From positions 62,001 to 126,000 of the forward strand of contig JANQSD010000019.1 in the NCBI GenBank assembly GCA_028284225.1: a stretch of DNA of 64,000 bases. The letters run 5' to 3'. Positions 40,558-52,300 of the stretch are shown in pieces. The stretch's first letter is position 1. Every line of letters begins with the position of its first letter. The DNA comes from Arenicellales bacterium. GTDB taxonomy: Bacteria > Pseudomonadota > Gammaproteobacteria > Arenicellales > JAHEKD01. The notes under the pieces were generated by a model. It did not search any database and was not told the DNA's origin. It worked only from the letters and a program-made list of their open reading frames with translations. Position numbers and translations under genes: made by a program.

Positions 40558-40769
40558 TACATTGCCATGGTCTGCGGCGCAGATTATACCCCTTGTTAAG
40601 TACTGACGGCATCTGCCTACTATTTTGGGATAAGTTTTAGTCTTCGATCATGTTTTGCTTAAGTTGCAGTCATTTTAGGTTGATTGGCTGAATCAGCTCT
40701 GAACTACTTTTATCACGCTAAAACAACTCTGCAATGCTAGAATACGTTCAAAACTCAGGTCGTCGTTTT

Positions 40770-41552
40770 ATGGTCCAACATCCCAACTTTGATCCGATTG
40801 CAATTAGCATTGGTCCGGTAAGTATTCATTGGTACGGCCTGATGTATTTGATCGGGTTTGCGGCCGGGGTGAGTTTGGGCGTCTATAGAGCTAACAAACA
40901 AAGTAGTGACTGGACAAAAGACCAGGTTTGGGATTTGCTTTTTTATGTCGCCATGGGAGTTATTCTCGGCGGTCGTTTAGGATATGTGCTGTTTTATAAA
41001 TTCAGTTACTATTTATCCAACCCGATAGAAATTTTCTATCTTTGGCAAGGGGGCATGTCATTTCATGGCGGATTGATTGGCGTTATTGTAGCCATGATTT
41101 TATTCGCCAAAAAAATCGATAAAACATTCTGGAACGTGACGGACTTTCTTGCACCGCTGGTTCCAATTGGTCTGGGTACAGGCAGAATCGGTAACTTTAT
41201 TAACCAGGAGCTTTGGGGCGGTATAACCCATGTTCCATGGGCTGTAATTTTTCCGGCAGCTGATAAATTTCCTCGACATCCTTCTCAACTCTATGAAGCA
41301 ATACTTGAAGGTTTGTTACTGTTTTTAGTGCTCTGGTGGTATTCTTCCAAGCCTCGTTCACCCGGCAAAGTCAGTGGTCTGTTTTTAATCGGATATGCAA
41401 TCTCTCGATTCTGTGTTGAGTTTTTTAGAGAACCTGATGCCCATCTGGGTTATTTAGCATTTGGCTGGTTCACTATGGGACAATTATTAACACTGCCCAT
41501 GCTTATTTTGGGGTGCTGGTTAATGTGGCGCAAATCCGGGCAACATACATAA
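40770..41552 (+). CDS. lgt: prolipoprotein diacylglyceryl transferase
   Basis: [54 protein letters not shown]; start may be upstream at 40734. Confidence 0.96.
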   Translation: MVQHPNFDPIAISIGPVSIHWYGLMYLIGFAAGVSLGVYRANKQSSDWTKDQVWDLLFYVAMGVILGGRLGYVLFYKFSYYLSNPIEIFYLWQGGMSFHGGLIGVIVAMILFAKKIDKTFWNVTDFLAPLVPIGLGTGRIGNFINQELWGGITHVPWAVIFPAADKFPRHPSQLYEAILEGLLLFLVLWWYSSKPRSPGKVSGLFLIGYAISRFCVEFFREPDAHLGYLAFGWFTMGQLLTLPMLILGCWLMWRKSGQHT

Positions 41553-42464
41553 GTGAGTATTCATCGTGAAAATACCAATTGCCGAGTGTTCTTAATTGAT
41601 GCCAGTATTTATATCTTTAGGGCCTGGTATATCTATCCAGAAACGATTACGGATGAACAAAACAGACCTATCAATGCACTATACGGTTTTTTGTACTTTC
41701 TAAGCGATTTTTTGGCCGACGTAAACCCTAAACATATCGCTATTGCATTCGATGGGGGTATGAAACTTGACTACCGTAAAGAACTTTATCCTGCTTATAA
41801 AGCAAATCGTGAGCCACCGCCTGAGGAGCTTAAATACCAATTTGGACTGTGCATGGATGTGGCCCAAAAACTGGGGTTTCAGTGTATGCAAAGTAACTAT
41901 TATGAGGCAGACGATATTATTGCTACATTGGCCAGTCGTTATAAGCAATTGGATTTCGGTGTCACAATCGTCAGTGCTGATAAGGATTTGGCGCAAATCA
42001 TGGAAGATGAGCATGATTACCTTTGGGATTTTGCCCGTAATGAGGTTTATGATGCGCAGCGCATAGTCGATAAATTTGGTGTTATGCCGAACAAGATTCC
42101 GGAATTGTTGGCACTTGCCGGCGACAAAGTCGACAATATACCGGGTGCAAATGGAGTGGGCGTCAAAACAGCTGCTAGGCTACTGGGTAAATTTTCAAGC
42201 CTGGATGAACTGCTGGCTAACCCGGATAAATTTAAGCAATATAAGATTCGTAATGCCGTTCAAATTGGCGAAGCTATCTATAATGATATCGAGCAAATAA
42301 GGTTATTCCACAAGCTGACGGTTTTAATCAATAATGCGGATATTGATGAAACAGCTGATTGCCACTGGTCTTGTCCGAATGCTGATGCTATAGACGAGCT
42401 GTTAATGGGGTATAATATTGATAATATTTTACGTTCTCGGTTTTCACGAATCGCCACCTCTTAA
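41553..42464 (+). CDS. 5'-3' exonuclease family protein (PolA N-terminal/Xni-like), GTG start
   Basis: FLIDASIYIFRAWY, AFDGG...RKELYPAYKANR, YEADDIIATLA, SADKDLAQI, ALAGDKVDNIPG. Confidence 0.92.
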   Translation: MSIHRENTNCRVFLIDASIYIFRAWYIYPETITDEQNRPINALYGFLYFLSDFLADVNPKHIAIAFDGGMKLDYRKELYPAYKANREPPPEELKYQFGLCMDVAQKLGFQCMQSNYYEADDIIATLASRYKQLDFGVTIVSADKDLAQIMEDEHDYLWDFARNEVYDAQRIVDKFGVMPNKIPELLALAGDKVDNIPGANGVGVKTAARLLGKFSSLDELLANPDKFKQYKIRNAVQIGEAIYNDIEQIRLFHKLTVLINNADIDETADCHWSCPNADAIDELLMGYNIDNILRSRFSRIATS

Positions 42465-42489
42465 GTAGAAAGCAGTACAATACGCGTTT

Positions 42490-43458
42490 ATGTATAAAGC
42501 TTATTTCGGCCTCAGTGATTTACCTTTCACCATAGGTCCTAATCCTAAATATCTTTACCTCAGTGACCAGCACCGTGAAGCAATGGCGCATTTGCTCTAT
42601 GGCTTGAGCGAACAAGGCGGGTTTATTTTATTAACCGGTGAAGTGGGGACAGGTAAAACAACGCTTTGCAGAAGTGTCTTGCAGCAGCTGCCTGAAAACG
42701 TTGAGGTTGCTTTAATACTAAACCCACGCGCCAGCAGCATCGAGCTTTTGCAATACATCTGTGACGAATTAAAAATCAACTACCACGGCAGTGATTCGGC
42801 CAAGGTGCTAAACGATGCGCTTAATGCTTATTTGCTGGAAGCTTACGCCAACGACAGGCGTGTCGTGGTGATGATTGATGAGGCACAACAATTATCTATA
42901 GAAACCCTAGAGCAGGTTAGATTATTGACTAACCTAGAAACGAATAAAGATAAGTTAATGCAGATTATCTTGGTCGGACAACCTGAACTTAATGAAATGT
43001 TGTCATCAAAGAATTTGCGTCAGCTTTCACAACGTATCAAGTCCCGTTACCACCTCGGTGAGCTGGATGAGCAGCAGCTCGGTGCTTATATTAAAAACCG
43101 CTTAAGAGTGGCCGGCTGCGAACGCCAGCTTTTTACTCATAAAGCAGTCAAGCAAATATTCAAATTCACAAACGGTGTGCCGCGTTTGATTAATGTGCTC
43201 TGTGATCGCTGTTTGATGGGTGCTTATGCGACAGATAAAACTATGGTTGATCATCATGTGGTTCGCCAGGCAGCCAAAGAAGTATTTGGTAATGATATTG
43301 AAGTTGATCACTCAGGGTGGCTTAAATGGATCAGTTTCGCAGTGGTCATCATAGGTCTGATTTTTGCTTCAATCTGGGGCGCACGTCACTATCAACCGGA
43401 ATGGTTAAGTAAATTGGGGCTGTCCAACTCAGCCCAGGCAACTCAGTCAAAGAACTAG
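42490..43458 (+). CDS. ExeA/GspA-like AAA ATPase
   Basis: YFGLSDLPFTIGPNPKYLYLS, LLTGEVGTGKTTLCR, VVMIDEAQQLS. Confidence 0.92.
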   Translation: MYKAYFGLSDLPFTIGPNPKYLYLSDQHREAMAHLLYGLSEQGGFILLTGEVGTGKTTLCRSVLQQLPENVEVALILNPRASSIELLQYICDELKINYHGSDSAKVLNDALNAYLLEAYANDRRVVVMIDEAQQLSIETLEQVRLLTNLETNKDKLMQIILVGQPELNEMLSSKNLRQLSQRIKSRYHLGELDEQQLGAYIKNRLRVAGCERQLFTHKAVKQIFKFTNGVPRLINVLCDRCLMGAYATDKTMVDHHVVRQAAKEVFGNDIEVDHSGWLKWISFAVVIIGLIFASIWGARHYQPEWLSKLGLSNSAQATQSKN

Positions 43459-43486
43459 CAGTACAAGCTTACGGAGTTAAAGCACA

Positions 43487-44380
43487 ATGTCGTATATTCT
43501 TGATGCGTTAAAAAAGTCAGAGAGAGAAAAAACGCTTGGGCAAGTGCCGACCCTGGAAACGGTAGTGGCGGATGGCGCTAAAAAACAAACTAATGGGACA
43601 CCATGGTGGCTCAACCTGCTAGTGTTTGTTCTGGTCTTGTTGGTCGTCCTGGCGGGTTTATATTTTGCTGGGTTAATTAAATTTGATACAAACAAAAACA
43701 CTCTTACAGTTGGCTCCCAAACGGTTAATCAGAATTCTGCCAATCAAGCTGAGGTGGCAGCTGAGCCAGCGCAGGTTACGACCACAGAGGCAATACAGCA
43801 AAACATCGGTCAGGCTGAGCAGCAGCAAACAGAATTACCTGTTCAGCAGACTATAAATACTACTGAAACACAACAGCTAGAAGCCCAGGCCCAGCCGATT
43901 GATTCGCAGCCTGTGGCAGGGCCGCAAACAAACATCACACAGAAAGCTATTGAAGAAATAGAACAAGCTGTGATTGCTGATCAGACGACTGAAATAGAGG
44001 AAATTGCTGCAGCTCAACAACAAGCTTTGATTCAGCAGCAAGCCAGTGAATCAGCGGCAGTAGAACAACTGCAGCAAAGCCCGCAAGTGATCGTTCAGGA
44101 GCCGGTAGAGACGGCAGGTTCAGAAGCATCGGCGACACAGCAGATTGCTGCTACTCCAGCAGCTAATAATGACTATGAGGAAGTATTACATCAGAACTTG
44201 CGTAATGTCGCCGTTAATGTTGTCTCCTATTCCAGTGACGCCAGGCAACGATTTGTTATGCTGGATTTGACAATTTACAAAGAAGGTGACAGTTTATCTA
44301 ACGGTGCTGAGATAGTAGAAATAATGCGAGGCGGTGCTATTGTCAATTTCCAGAATAAGCGTTATTTACTCAAGCCATAA
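43487..44380 (+). CDS. GspB-like protein
   Basis: [24 protein letters not shown], one TM, Q/A-rich linker, C-terminal domain; follows ExeA-like gene. Confidence 0.85.
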   Translation: MSYILDALKKSEREKTLGQVPTLETVVADGAKKQTNGTPWWLNLLVFVLVLLVVLAGLYFAGLIKFDTNKNTLTVGSQTVNQNSANQAEVAAEPAQVTTTEAIQQNIGQAEQQQTELPVQQTINTTETQQLEAQAQPIDSQPVAGPQTNITQKAIEEIEQAVIADQTTEIEEIAAAQQQALIQQQASESAAVEQLQQSPQVIVQEPVETAGSEASATQQIAATPAANNDYEEVLHQNLRNVAVNVVSYSSDARQRFVMLDLTIYKEGDSLSNGAEIVEIMRGGAIVNFQNKRYLLKP

Positions 44381-44385
44381 CCATC

Positions 44386-45723
44386 ATGCAAGACACTTCT
44401 TCCTCCAAAGTTGGTTTTGTGAGTTTAGGATGCCCTAAAGCAACGGTTGATTCTGAACAGATTCTGACACAACTAAGGGCATGCGGCTATGAGATATCCG
44501 GTTCTTATGAAAATGCTAATCTGGTAATTGTTAATACCTGTGGATTTATTGATGATGCAGTAGCAGAGTCGCTGGATACGATCGGTGAGGCCCTTGAAGA
44601 AAACGGCAAGGTAATCGTTACCGGATGCCTGGGTGCAAAAGGTGATCTGGTCAAACAAACGCATCCAGATGTGCTTGCAGTTACCGGTCCGCAGGCTACT
44701 GCTGAAGTTATGGCCGCAGTACGTAATCATTTGCCAATGCCTGAACATAACCCGTTCACTTCTTTACTGCCCCCGGGTGGAATCAAGCTAACCCCCAGGC
44801 ATTACGCTTATTTAAAAATCGCTGAGGGCTGCAATCATAAATGCACGTTTTGTATTATTCCTTCTATGCGTGGAAAGTTGGTGAGTCGGTCTATCGCAGA
44901 AGTTGTACAAGAAGCTGAAGCATTAGTCACTGCCGGAGTAAAAGAACTACTGGTTATTTCCCAAGACACCAGTGCATACGGGGTTGATGTTAAATACAAA
45001 ACTGAGTTTTATAACGCCAGACCGCTTAAAACCAGTATGCTGGAGTTGGCCAAAGCCTTGGGTCAACTCGGTGTGTGGGTACGCCTGCACTATGTTTATC
45101 CCTATCCGCATGTCGATAAGATTTTACCATTAATGGCTGATGGTCTGGTCTTGCCATATCTTGATGTGCCGTTTCAGCATGCCAGCCCTGATGTTCTAAA
45201 AGCCATGAAACGTCCGGCTTCGGCTGAGGACAATTTACAGCGAATTAATGCCTGGCGCGGGATTTGTCCGGACCTGACTATCCGTAGTACTTTTATTGTC
45301 GGGTTCCCGGGTGAGACCGAGCAGGATTTTGAATATCTACTTGAGTTTCTCAAGCAGGCACAACTAGACCGGGTCGGGTGCTTTGCTTATTCAGCTGTAG
45401 AAGGAGCCAGGGCCAATAACTTGCCTAATCCAGTGCCGGAACACATCAAGCAAGAACGCCTGCAACGTTTTATGTTGTTACAAGCAGATATTTCTGCTGA
45501 CAAACTCAGGCAAAAAATCGGTAAAAATTTACCGGTTATCGTTGATGAGGTCGATGATCAACAAATTGTCGCCAGAAGCCAGGCTGATGCACCTGAAATA
45601 GATGGTTTAGTCTATATTGAAGCAGGCAATTCAGCTTACAATATCAACCCTGGGGATGTTATTGAGGTTAAAGTTGTAGACTCCAGCGAGCATGATTTGT
45701 TTGCTGAGTTTATATCCGGATGA
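44386..45723 (+). CDS. rimO: ribosomal protein S12 methylthiotransferase
   Basis: [52 protein letters not shown]. Confidence 0.97.
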   Translation: MQDTSSSKVGFVSLGCPKATVDSEQILTQLRACGYEISGSYENANLVIVNTCGFIDDAVAESLDTIGEALEENGKVIVTGCLGAKGDLVKQTHPDVLAVTGPQATAEVMAAVRNHLPMPEHNPFTSLLPPGGIKLTPRHYAYLKIAEGCNHKCTFCIIPSMRGKLVSRSIAEVVQEAEALVTAGVKELLVISQDTSAYGVDVKYKTEFYNARPLKTSMLELAKALGQLGVWVRLHYVYPYPHVDKILPLMADGLVLPYLDVPFQHASPDVLKAMKRPASAEDNLQRINAWRGICPDLTIRSTFIVGFPGETEQDFEYLLEFLKQAQLDRVGCFAYSAVEGARANNLPNPVPEHIKQERLQRFMLLQADISADKLRQKIGKNLPVIVDEVDDQQIVARSQADAPEIDGLVYIEAGNSAYNINPGDVIEVKVVDSSEHDLFAEFISG

Positions 45724-45758
45724 TTTTGTAAACCTCATTAGGTATTACGTTTAACACT

Positions 45759-48515
45759 ATGTTTGGCAGCTTTTTCAAACCCAAAATCGAGCATAATGAC
45801 CCGCAGGTCAGATTGTCGGCGCTGAGTGATTTGTCTTGTGATAATGATACTAAAATCTTAAGTCATATTGCTCTTGATGATGAAGACAGTCGTGTTCGCA
45901 CGCAGGCATTGAAATTGCTGGAACAGGGTTTTTCAGCACAGCATGAACTTGATTCGATGACTGCGGCCAGACTGTTTCCATTATCGACAGACTCATTGTT
46001 TAAGCAAAAGTTAATCAGTCGTATTACCGAAAGTTCACAGAGCGATAAACTGATTAGTGATCTTGATGAAGATGAGTTATTAGTATTATTTGCTTCTGAT
46101 TCACCATTGCCTCAGGCAAGAAAAACAGCAGCAGAAAAAATTTCAAATATTGACTGTTTACGGCAGCTACAAACCCAAAGCAGCGATAAAAATGTGCTTA
46201 AGATAGTCAGGCATAAAATTCAGCAATTCAAGAGCGAGCAAAAACAAAAACAGGCAGCACATGATAACCTGGTTCAAATCTGTGAGGCGTTAGAACGGTT
46301 GGCCAAAACCGACTATGGCTCACTTACTGCCAATCGTGTACATGTATTGGAAACACGCTGGCAGGAAACAGAAGATCAATACAAATTTGATTTTGAACAG
46401 CGTTATCAACAGGCTTTGCAAGCCTGTCGTCAGGTTATAGCCGCTGCCAAAGAGCAAGCGGCCTTGCACGAATATCAACTTGCGCAAAACCAGTTATGCC
46501 AATCCTTATGCGATAGTCTACAAGAGCAACTGCAATTGTTAGATAGTGGTTCACTTAATCTTTGGTCTGGCAAAGTCGGTCAAATCGATCATCAATGGCA
46601 ACAGACTTGCCAGAATTTTAGCCCTGACACCCAGATCAATGAACGCTTTCATAATCTAAGCGCAGCGATTGAAAAACTAGACGCTACCATACAGGCTTAT
46701 ACGGAAATACAACAGATTGAATCGCAGGCAGATCCATCACAAGCCTATGAGACGTTGAATGCAGTGGAGCAAAAATACTTTTCCTTATCTAAAACATTGA
46801 ACTGGCCTTTCACAGTAAAACAACCCAAGTTATATGAGGAAATTCGGCAGCGACATGCTGAATTAAAATCCAAGCTTAAAGCTGAGCAGAAAAAACATCG
46901 CGATAAACGCCTGGAAATTGATAAAAAAGTTACCATCTTAAAAAGCCATATCCGGCAAAAAAACCTCATCAAGGCCAATCGCCTATTCAATTACATACAA
47001 AACTTACTTAATGAGTTTCCAGTCTCATTACAAGATAAGGAGCAGCAAAAGCTTACAACTGTTACACAGTCTTTGAATGAGTTGAGGGGTTTGAATAAAT
47101 TTGTTACCGCACCTAAAAAAGAAAGCCTTTGCGAGCAAATGGAGGCTTTAATCAATGCCCAAATCAAGCCGGAAGATTTGATGCAGCAAATTAAGTTAAT
47201 TCAAGATAAATGGCGATCTTTGGCGACTTCCGACGCTCAGGCAGACGACATTCTATGGGACAGGTTCAAGCAAGCAGCAGATAAAGCTTATGAACCTTGT
47301 GAGGCTTATTTAAAGCAATTAGAGCAATATAAGCATGCGAATCTACAATCGCGAAAAGATCTAGCCGCCCAGGTTGAATCAGAGCTGGCCCAAATGGACT
47401 GGCAACATGTGGACTGGAAAGAAATTCAAACGCAATACAGCCAAAACTGGAAGAAATGGAATGCGCTGACGCCGGTATTTTTTTCAGAAAACAAACCGGT
47501 GCAACAATGGTTTGAGTCGTTGATGGATCAAATCAAGACTAAACTTAATGCCGAGAAAAATGAAAACCATGCAATTTATGATCAATTGATAGAACGCGCC
47601 ATTACTGTGATTGAAAGCCTTGAAGAAGATAATGTTGATGATGGCATTGAACAAATCAAAAGATTACAGGCCAGCTGGAAGAATGTCGGGATTACTCATT
47701 TTAATAAATCAAAAAAGCAATGGAATAAATTCCGTAAGCTTTGTGATCAGTGTTTCGAGTTCAAGCGCAATAAGCATAAAGCGTTGTTAACTGAGCAAAA
47801 TCAGCAAGCAAACTCGGCTTATAAAATAATTGATCAGATCAAAGCTCTAAAAAGCCTTGAGGATGAACATTTGCCTGCAAGCCAGGCTGATTACCAGGTA
47901 TTCAAACAGGAGTTTGAGCAAATCCAGGATCTGCCGGAAAATCGTCAGGAGAGTATAGACAAGCGATTTAAGCAAGTCTGTGACGAATATGAATCACACC
48001 TGGCTGGTTTGCCCGAACGTAATCGCATCAGTCATCATGCCCAGGTTCGCAGAGCAGCCCAATTGTGCTCGGAGGCAGAATCTATAGCTTTGACAGAAAA
48101 GGATTTGGAGCAATTCAATAGCTTAAAGGCTGAGCTGGAAAAAATGGAAAATATTCCGGAAAAAATGCAGGCCAAACTAACTGAGCGGATCAGTTATGCT
48201 CAGACAGTTGTTGAAGGCGAGGGCACTTATTCAGATACACAGCTTGATCAAAACCAACAGATATTGGAACAACTGGCCATCAAGCTAGAGGTATTACTCG
48301 ATCTTGATTCGCCGGACTACGCAAAAGCCGAGCGTATGAATTACCAATTGCAACAATTGCAAGCAGGTCTGAAACCGCCAGCGACCAAACCGGAAAAACT
48401 CGAACAATTATTAGATTATGAATCCCGCTGGTATAGTGTGGGTGGGGTTGAACCGCAAGCACGCAAGCGTTTGGACAAGCGTTTACATGCTGCCATCAAA
48501 CAAGCCGAAACTTAG
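45759..48515 (+). CDS. DUF349-domain protein
   Basis: Repeated W-x-x-x-G/A coiled segments typical of DUF349 (QASWKNVGITHFNKSKKQWNKFRKLCDQCFEFKR). Confidence 0.82.
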   Translation: MFGSFFKPKIEHNDPQVRLSALSDLSCDNDTKILSHIALDDEDSRVRTQALKLLEQGFSAQHELDSMTAARLFPLSTDSLFKQKLISRITESSQSDKLISDLDEDELLVLFASDSPLPQARKTAAEKISNIDCLRQLQTQSSDKNVLKIVRHKIQQFKSEQKQKQAAHDNLVQICEALERLAKTDYGSLTANRVHVLETRWQETEDQYKFDFEQRYQQALQACRQVIAAAKEQAALHEYQLAQNQLCQSLCDSLQEQLQLLDSGSLNLWSGKVGQIDHQWQQTCQNFSPDTQINERFHNLSAAIEKLDATIQAYTEIQQIESQADPSQAYETLNAVEQKYFSLSKTLNWPFTVKQPKLYEEIRQRHAELKSKLKAEQKKHRDKRLEIDKKVTILKSHIRQKNLIKANRLFNYIQNLLNEFPVSLQDKEQQKLTTVTQSLNELRGLNKFVTAPKKESLCEQMEALINAQIKPEDLMQQIKLIQDKWRSLATSDAQADDILWDRFKQAADKAYEPCEAYLKQLEQYKHANLQSRKDLAAQVESELAQMDWQHVDWKEIQTQYSQNWKKWNALTPVFFSENKPVQQWFESLMDQIKTKLNAEKNENHAIYDQLIERAITVIESLEEDNVDDGIEQIKRLQASWKNVGITHFNKSKKQWNKFRKLCDQCFEFKRNKHKALLTEQNQQANSAYKIIDQIKALKSLEDEHLPASQADYQVFKQEFEQIQDLPENRQESIDKRFKQVCDEYESHLAGLPERNRISHHAQVRRAAQLCSEAESIALTEKDLEQFNSLKAELEKMENIPEKMQAKLTERISYAQTVVEGEGTYSDTQLDQNQQILEQLAIKLEVLLDLDSPDYAKAERMNYQLQQLQAGLKPPATKPEKLEQLLDYESRWYSVGGVEPQARKRLDKRLHAAIKQAET

Positions 48516-48580
48516 CTGTCAATAAACTTGTTAAGTGCTTGAGTTATCTGTCTCAAGTGATGATAATCCGTTCTTTTTTA

Positions 48581-48829
48581 GTTAAACCTAGATTCCTCAG
48601 TTGACCACTGAGAAGTATAGTTAAGCTTATGAATTCAAATGTAAATATACTTGTTCATGCATTCAGCTTGTGGGTGAGAACGCTACCGGCTTTAATGCGG
48701 GCTAAAATTCGCTGCTGCGGTGTTATGGATTTTGCAAGTAGAATAACTACATACTGCAATCCATGCCTTGCATCAGCGCATTTTACCCACACCTTAAAAC
48801 CAGTCCAACTGAGGATTCTAGGTTAAACC
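48581..48829. repeat. about 250-bp MITE-like element with long terminal inverted repeats abutting prfC
   Basis: GTTAAACCTAGATTCCTCAGTTGACC (48581-48606) versus complement of GTCCAACTGAGGATTCTAGGTTAAAC (48803-48828). Confidence 0.65.
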
Positions 48830-48831
48830 CT

Positions 48832-50406
48832 ATGTCACAACTTGCTGAACACATTAATGCCCGTCGCACCTTTGCGATTATCTCGCATCCGGACGCAGGC
48901 AAAACCACATTAACCGAGCAATTGCTTTATTACGGCGGGGCGATTCAAATGGCCGGTACGGTTAAGGCAAGAAAAGCATCGCGTCATGCTACCTCGGATT
49001 GGATGGAGCTTGAAAAGCAAAGGGGCATTTCGGTGACATCCTCAGTGATGCAGTTTGCTTATGGCGACAGCATCATAAACCTGCTCGATACTCCCGGCCA
49101 CGCCGACTTTTCTGAAGATACTTATCGGACATTGACAGCCGTTGATTCAGCCTTGATGGTCATCGACGTAGCCAAAGGTGTGGAAGAACGGACTATCAAA
49201 TTAATGGAAGTCTGCCGTTTACGTGATACACCGATTATGACATTTATCAACAAAATGGACAGGGAGGGGCGCGAACCGATTGAACTTATGGATGAGGTTG
49301 AGTCGGTGCTGAATATTCAGTGTGCACCTATGACCTGGCCTATTGGTATGGGTTCAGCCTTTAGAGGTGTTTATCGTCTTTATGATGATGTTCTGCATCT
49401 ATTTGCCAGCAAGGACGGCAAAAAGCCTGCGCAGTTTATTAGCGGCCTTGATTCGGCTGAGGCAGAGGAAATATTAGGCGATGATGCAGATGATTTTCGC
49501 GGTGAAATAGAGTTAGTTCGTGGGGCCAGCCATGAATTCAATCAAGCTGATTACCTGGCGGCCAAATTAACGCCTGTATTTTTCGGTTCGGCTTTAAATA
49601 AGCTCGGAATTGATGAGCTACTAGATCAATTTTCCAACTATGCACCTGCACCATTAGCACGTCAGGCAGGATCAAGAAGTGTCGATCCCAGCGAGGATAA
49701 ATTGACCGGTTTTGTCTTTAAGATACAGGCAAACATGGACCCCAATCATCATGATCGTGTTGCTTTCATGCGGCTTACTTCAGGTAAGTTTTCTAAAGGC
49801 ATGAAAATCAAACATGTGCGTGCCAAACGAGGTATGGCTGTACATAACGCGATTACATTTATGTCATCCCGACGCGATCAAGCCGAAGAAGCCTACGCCG
49901 GTGATATTCTGGGCTTACACAATCACGGTACTATCCAGATCGGTGATACCTTTACCGAAGGTGAAGATTTAAAATTTCAGGGCATACCATTCTTCGCTCC
50001 CGAATTATTCAGGCGGGTACGGCTGCAAGACCCGCTTAAAGCCAAGGCACTACAAAAAGGATTGATTCAACTGTCGGAAGAAGGTGCAACCCAGGTATTC
50101 CGGCCCTTGATTAATAATGATTTGATTCTGGGTGCAGTTGGTATTTTACAGTTCGATGTTGTTGCACACCGGCTAAAAACCGAATACGGTGTAGACTGTA
50201 GTTTTGAGGGTGTGCAAGTATCAACAGCGCGCTGGCTCAAATTTCCTGATGAAAAAACCGAAAGAGATTTCAAAAACAAAAACGAAACCAATCTTGCTAT
50301 GGACGGCGCCGATGTTCTGACTTATGTCGCTCCCAATAGAGTGAATTTACAACTAACCCAGGAACGCTGGCCTGATGTTGAATTTTTGACTACTCGAGAA
50401 TTATAA
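48832..50406 (+). CDS. prfC: peptide chain release factor 3
   Basis: [50 protein letters not shown]; start [12 protein letters not shown]. Confidence 0.97.
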   Translation: MSQLAEHINARRTFAIISHPDAGKTTLTEQLLYYGGAIQMAGTVKARKASRHATSDWMELEKQRGISVTSSVMQFAYGDSIINLLDTPGHADFSEDTYRTLTAVDSALMVIDVAKGVEERTIKLMEVCRLRDTPIMTFINKMDREGREPIELMDEVESVLNIQCAPMTWPIGMGSAFRGVYRLYDDVLHLFASKDGKKPAQFISGLDSAEAEEILGDDADDFRGEIELVRGASHEFNQADYLAAKLTPVFFGSALNKLGIDELLDQFSNYAPAPLARQAGSRSVDPSEDKLTGFVFKIQANMDPNHHDRVAFMRLTSGKFSKGMKIKHVRAKRGMAVHNAITFMSSRRDQAEEAYAGDILGLHNHGTIQIGDTFTEGEDLKFQGIPFFAPELFRRVRLQDPLKAKALQKGLIQLSEEGATQVFRPLINNDLILGAVGILQFDVVAHRLKTEYGVDCSFEGVQVSTARWLKFPDEKTERDFKNKNETNLAMDGADVLTYVAPNRVNLQLTQERWPDVEFLTTREL

Positions 50407-50447
50407 TTTTCTTAATCCGACTTATAGCTTCCTCATTAGCATTAACC

Positions 50448-50474
50448 GTCATACCGGCGCAGGCCGGTATCCAG
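50448..50474. repeat. REP-like hairpin
   Basis: GTCATACCGGCGCAGGCCGGTATCCAG. Confidence 0.6.
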
Positions 50475-50531
50475 GCAACCCTTGAAATTCACGGATTACA
50501 ATTCAGGTCTATCCTGACCTTGGCAAGTGGC

Positions 50532-51077
50532 TCAATAATCTTTATTACCTTGTCTTTCCAACTGGGCGCTAATGGTCTTCAATGTTTCACCAGCTCTTGA
50601 TAAGGTATAAACCAGTTCCATCTTATCCTGCGTCAAAATACGATCATAGCGCTGGATTTCATAATCGCCTGCTTCGGTAATCAACATGCCGAAAACGGTG
50701 AGGGTATTGCCGTTTACCTTGGCCCAAAAATACGGCTCACCTTTCATCGGATCCAGAGCCTCCTGACCGCCAAATAAGTTAGTTTTCATGGCTGAGCCAT
50801 AAATGCCGGAACGATCTGATTCGGTGAAATTGATGGAATAGGATTTAGTTTTTCCGCTTCCTGACTGATCATGCTTGATGGTTTTCCAGCTGATATTAAA
50901 GCCATTTTTCTCCGGCTTGATGGTGACTTCAAGGTCACGAATTTGATTTTCGCTAATCTCTGTATGGCCTGTGAACGTACCGAAGAATTTGCCGTATAAA
51001 GATTCATCTGCATAGGACAAAGGGATGAAAATTAGCGGCAAAACGATGAGTAGTAATTTTTTCATATGCTTAAACAT
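50532..51077 (-). CDS. hypothetical exported protein
   Basis: Signal peptide KKLLLIVLPLIFIPLSYA; intact ORF overlapping rhomboid gene. Confidence 0.6.
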   Translation of the reverse strand: MFKHMKKLLLIVLPLIFIPLSYADESLYGKFFGTFTGHTEISENQIRDLEVTIKPEKNGFNISWKTIKHDQSGSGKTKSYSINFTESDRSGIYGSAMKTNLFGGQEALDPMKGEPYFWAKVNGNTLTVFGMLITEAGDYEIQRYDRILTQDKMELVYTLSRAGETLKTISAQLERQGNKDY

Positions 51078-51660
51078 TCCTCGGAAACTTTGCTAATGCA
51101 TAGGCTAATATTACACCGCTTATCAAGCCCGCGGTATGAGCAGTATTAGCAATGTGTACACCGATTTTTTCCAACAAGCCTGACCAACATAACACAAACC
51201 AGCCTACTACAAACCAGGTGAATCTGGGATCTAATCTTATCGGGTAATAAGGCGAAAACTTTCCTAATCCCCAAACAAACCCCAGCAAACCATAAATAAC
51301 ACCGGAAAGACCTCCGAACAGGGGGCCGGTGACCAAGTACTGTGCTGTGTTAGAAATAATCGCCATAATAACTATGATAGAACTATAGACAACGGCGCCG
51401 TGTAAGGGTTCCAGTAGACGCCCGAATATCCACATCATTATGCCATTCATGGATAAATGTAGAACACCAAAATGTAAAAAAATGGGGGTAATTAAGCGCC
51501 ATAATTGCCCTTGCTGAATTTCATAGAATTGCGGCTCACTGTAAATACTGTAAAAAAGCCCAAATACGGGTTCCAGATGTTTCCCCAGGCCCGAGATAAA
51601 TGCCACAATCACACTGATTCCCAAGAGAATAATAGTAATAATAGGTTTTTTAGTGGGCAT
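51070..51660 (-). CDS. rhomboid-family intramembrane serine protease
   Basis: GQLWRLITPIFLHFGVLHLSMN, GGLSGVIYGLLGF (catalytic Ser), ANTAHTAGLISG (catalytic His). Confidence 0.92.
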   Translation of the reverse strand: MPTKKPIITIILLGISVIVAFISGLGKHLEPVFGLFYSIYSEPQFYEIQQGQLWRLITPIFLHFGVLHLSMNGIMMWIFGRLLEPLHGAVVYSSIIVIMAIISNTAQYLVTGPLFGGLSGVIYGLLGFVWGLGKFSPYYPIRLDPRFTWFVVGWFVLCWSGLLEKIGVHIANTAHTAGLISGVILAYALAKFPRNV

Positions 51661-52025
51661 TATTGTTGTGGCAAAATTTCCAATCGTTCGTTATCACCCA
51701 GCTCGATTATACGACCGTCAGCGGTGGTGAATTTTCGATTTTTAAGGGCACTTTTTTTAACTTGGTATTCAGTGACGATGTTTTCTGCAGTCGTTACCCG
51801 AACCGTAATTAAACTGCGATCATCAAGCCAGTTAAGCGCAAAATATATGCCTGAAAACAAAAGCATGAAACCTACAATAATGTAGGCCATAAGCTGGGTT
51901 GATAATTTTCCTGGTGGAACTTCGTGTTTGACTTTTTGATCAGTTGGCGGCGCTGAATTTTTTAGTTTGTAAAATAAAAAGACAACGCCGGCAACGAAAA
52001 GAGTAAAAAGAATTTTTTTAATCAT
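51660..52025 (-). CDS. hypothetical membrane protein
   Basis: Two hydrophobic segments; intact ORF in a minus-strand operon-like run. Confidence 0.5.
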   Translation of the reverse strand: MIKKILFTLFVAGVVFLFYKLKNSAPPTDQKVKHEVPPGKLSTQLMAYIIVGFMLLFSGIYFALNWLDDRSLITVRVTTAENIVTEYQVKKSALKNRKFTTADGRIIELGDNERLEILPQQ

Positions 52026-52040
52026 TATTGATTAAGATAG

Positions 52041-52295
52041 TTAAACGACTTGCCTTTCAAGATCGTGCGAAGGCGGCAGTTGTACAAAATACCCCTGTGA
52101 CTTTAATTGTGTCGTCACAGTCTGGATGTCGGCATTTGCCAGTTTAACGCGCTCAGACAAGTCAACACTAAACACGTACTCAAGTTCACCCATCAGTGTT
52201 AATAGTGTCTGGGGAATGTCAGAAAAATCACCTTCCCTGGTGATATATAAATAAGTGTCAGCTTTACGATTTCCTTTGTAAACAAAACATTGCAT
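52041..52295 (-). CDS. YcgL domain protein
   Basis: MQCFVYKGNRKADTYLYI...LPQTLLTLMG-like YcgL pattern. Confidence 0.85.
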   Translation of the reverse strand: MQCFVYKGNRKADTYLYITREGDFSDIPQTLLTLMGELEYVFSVDLSERVKLANADIQTVTTQLKSQGYFVQLPPSHDLERQVV

Positions 52296-52300
52296 CAGGT

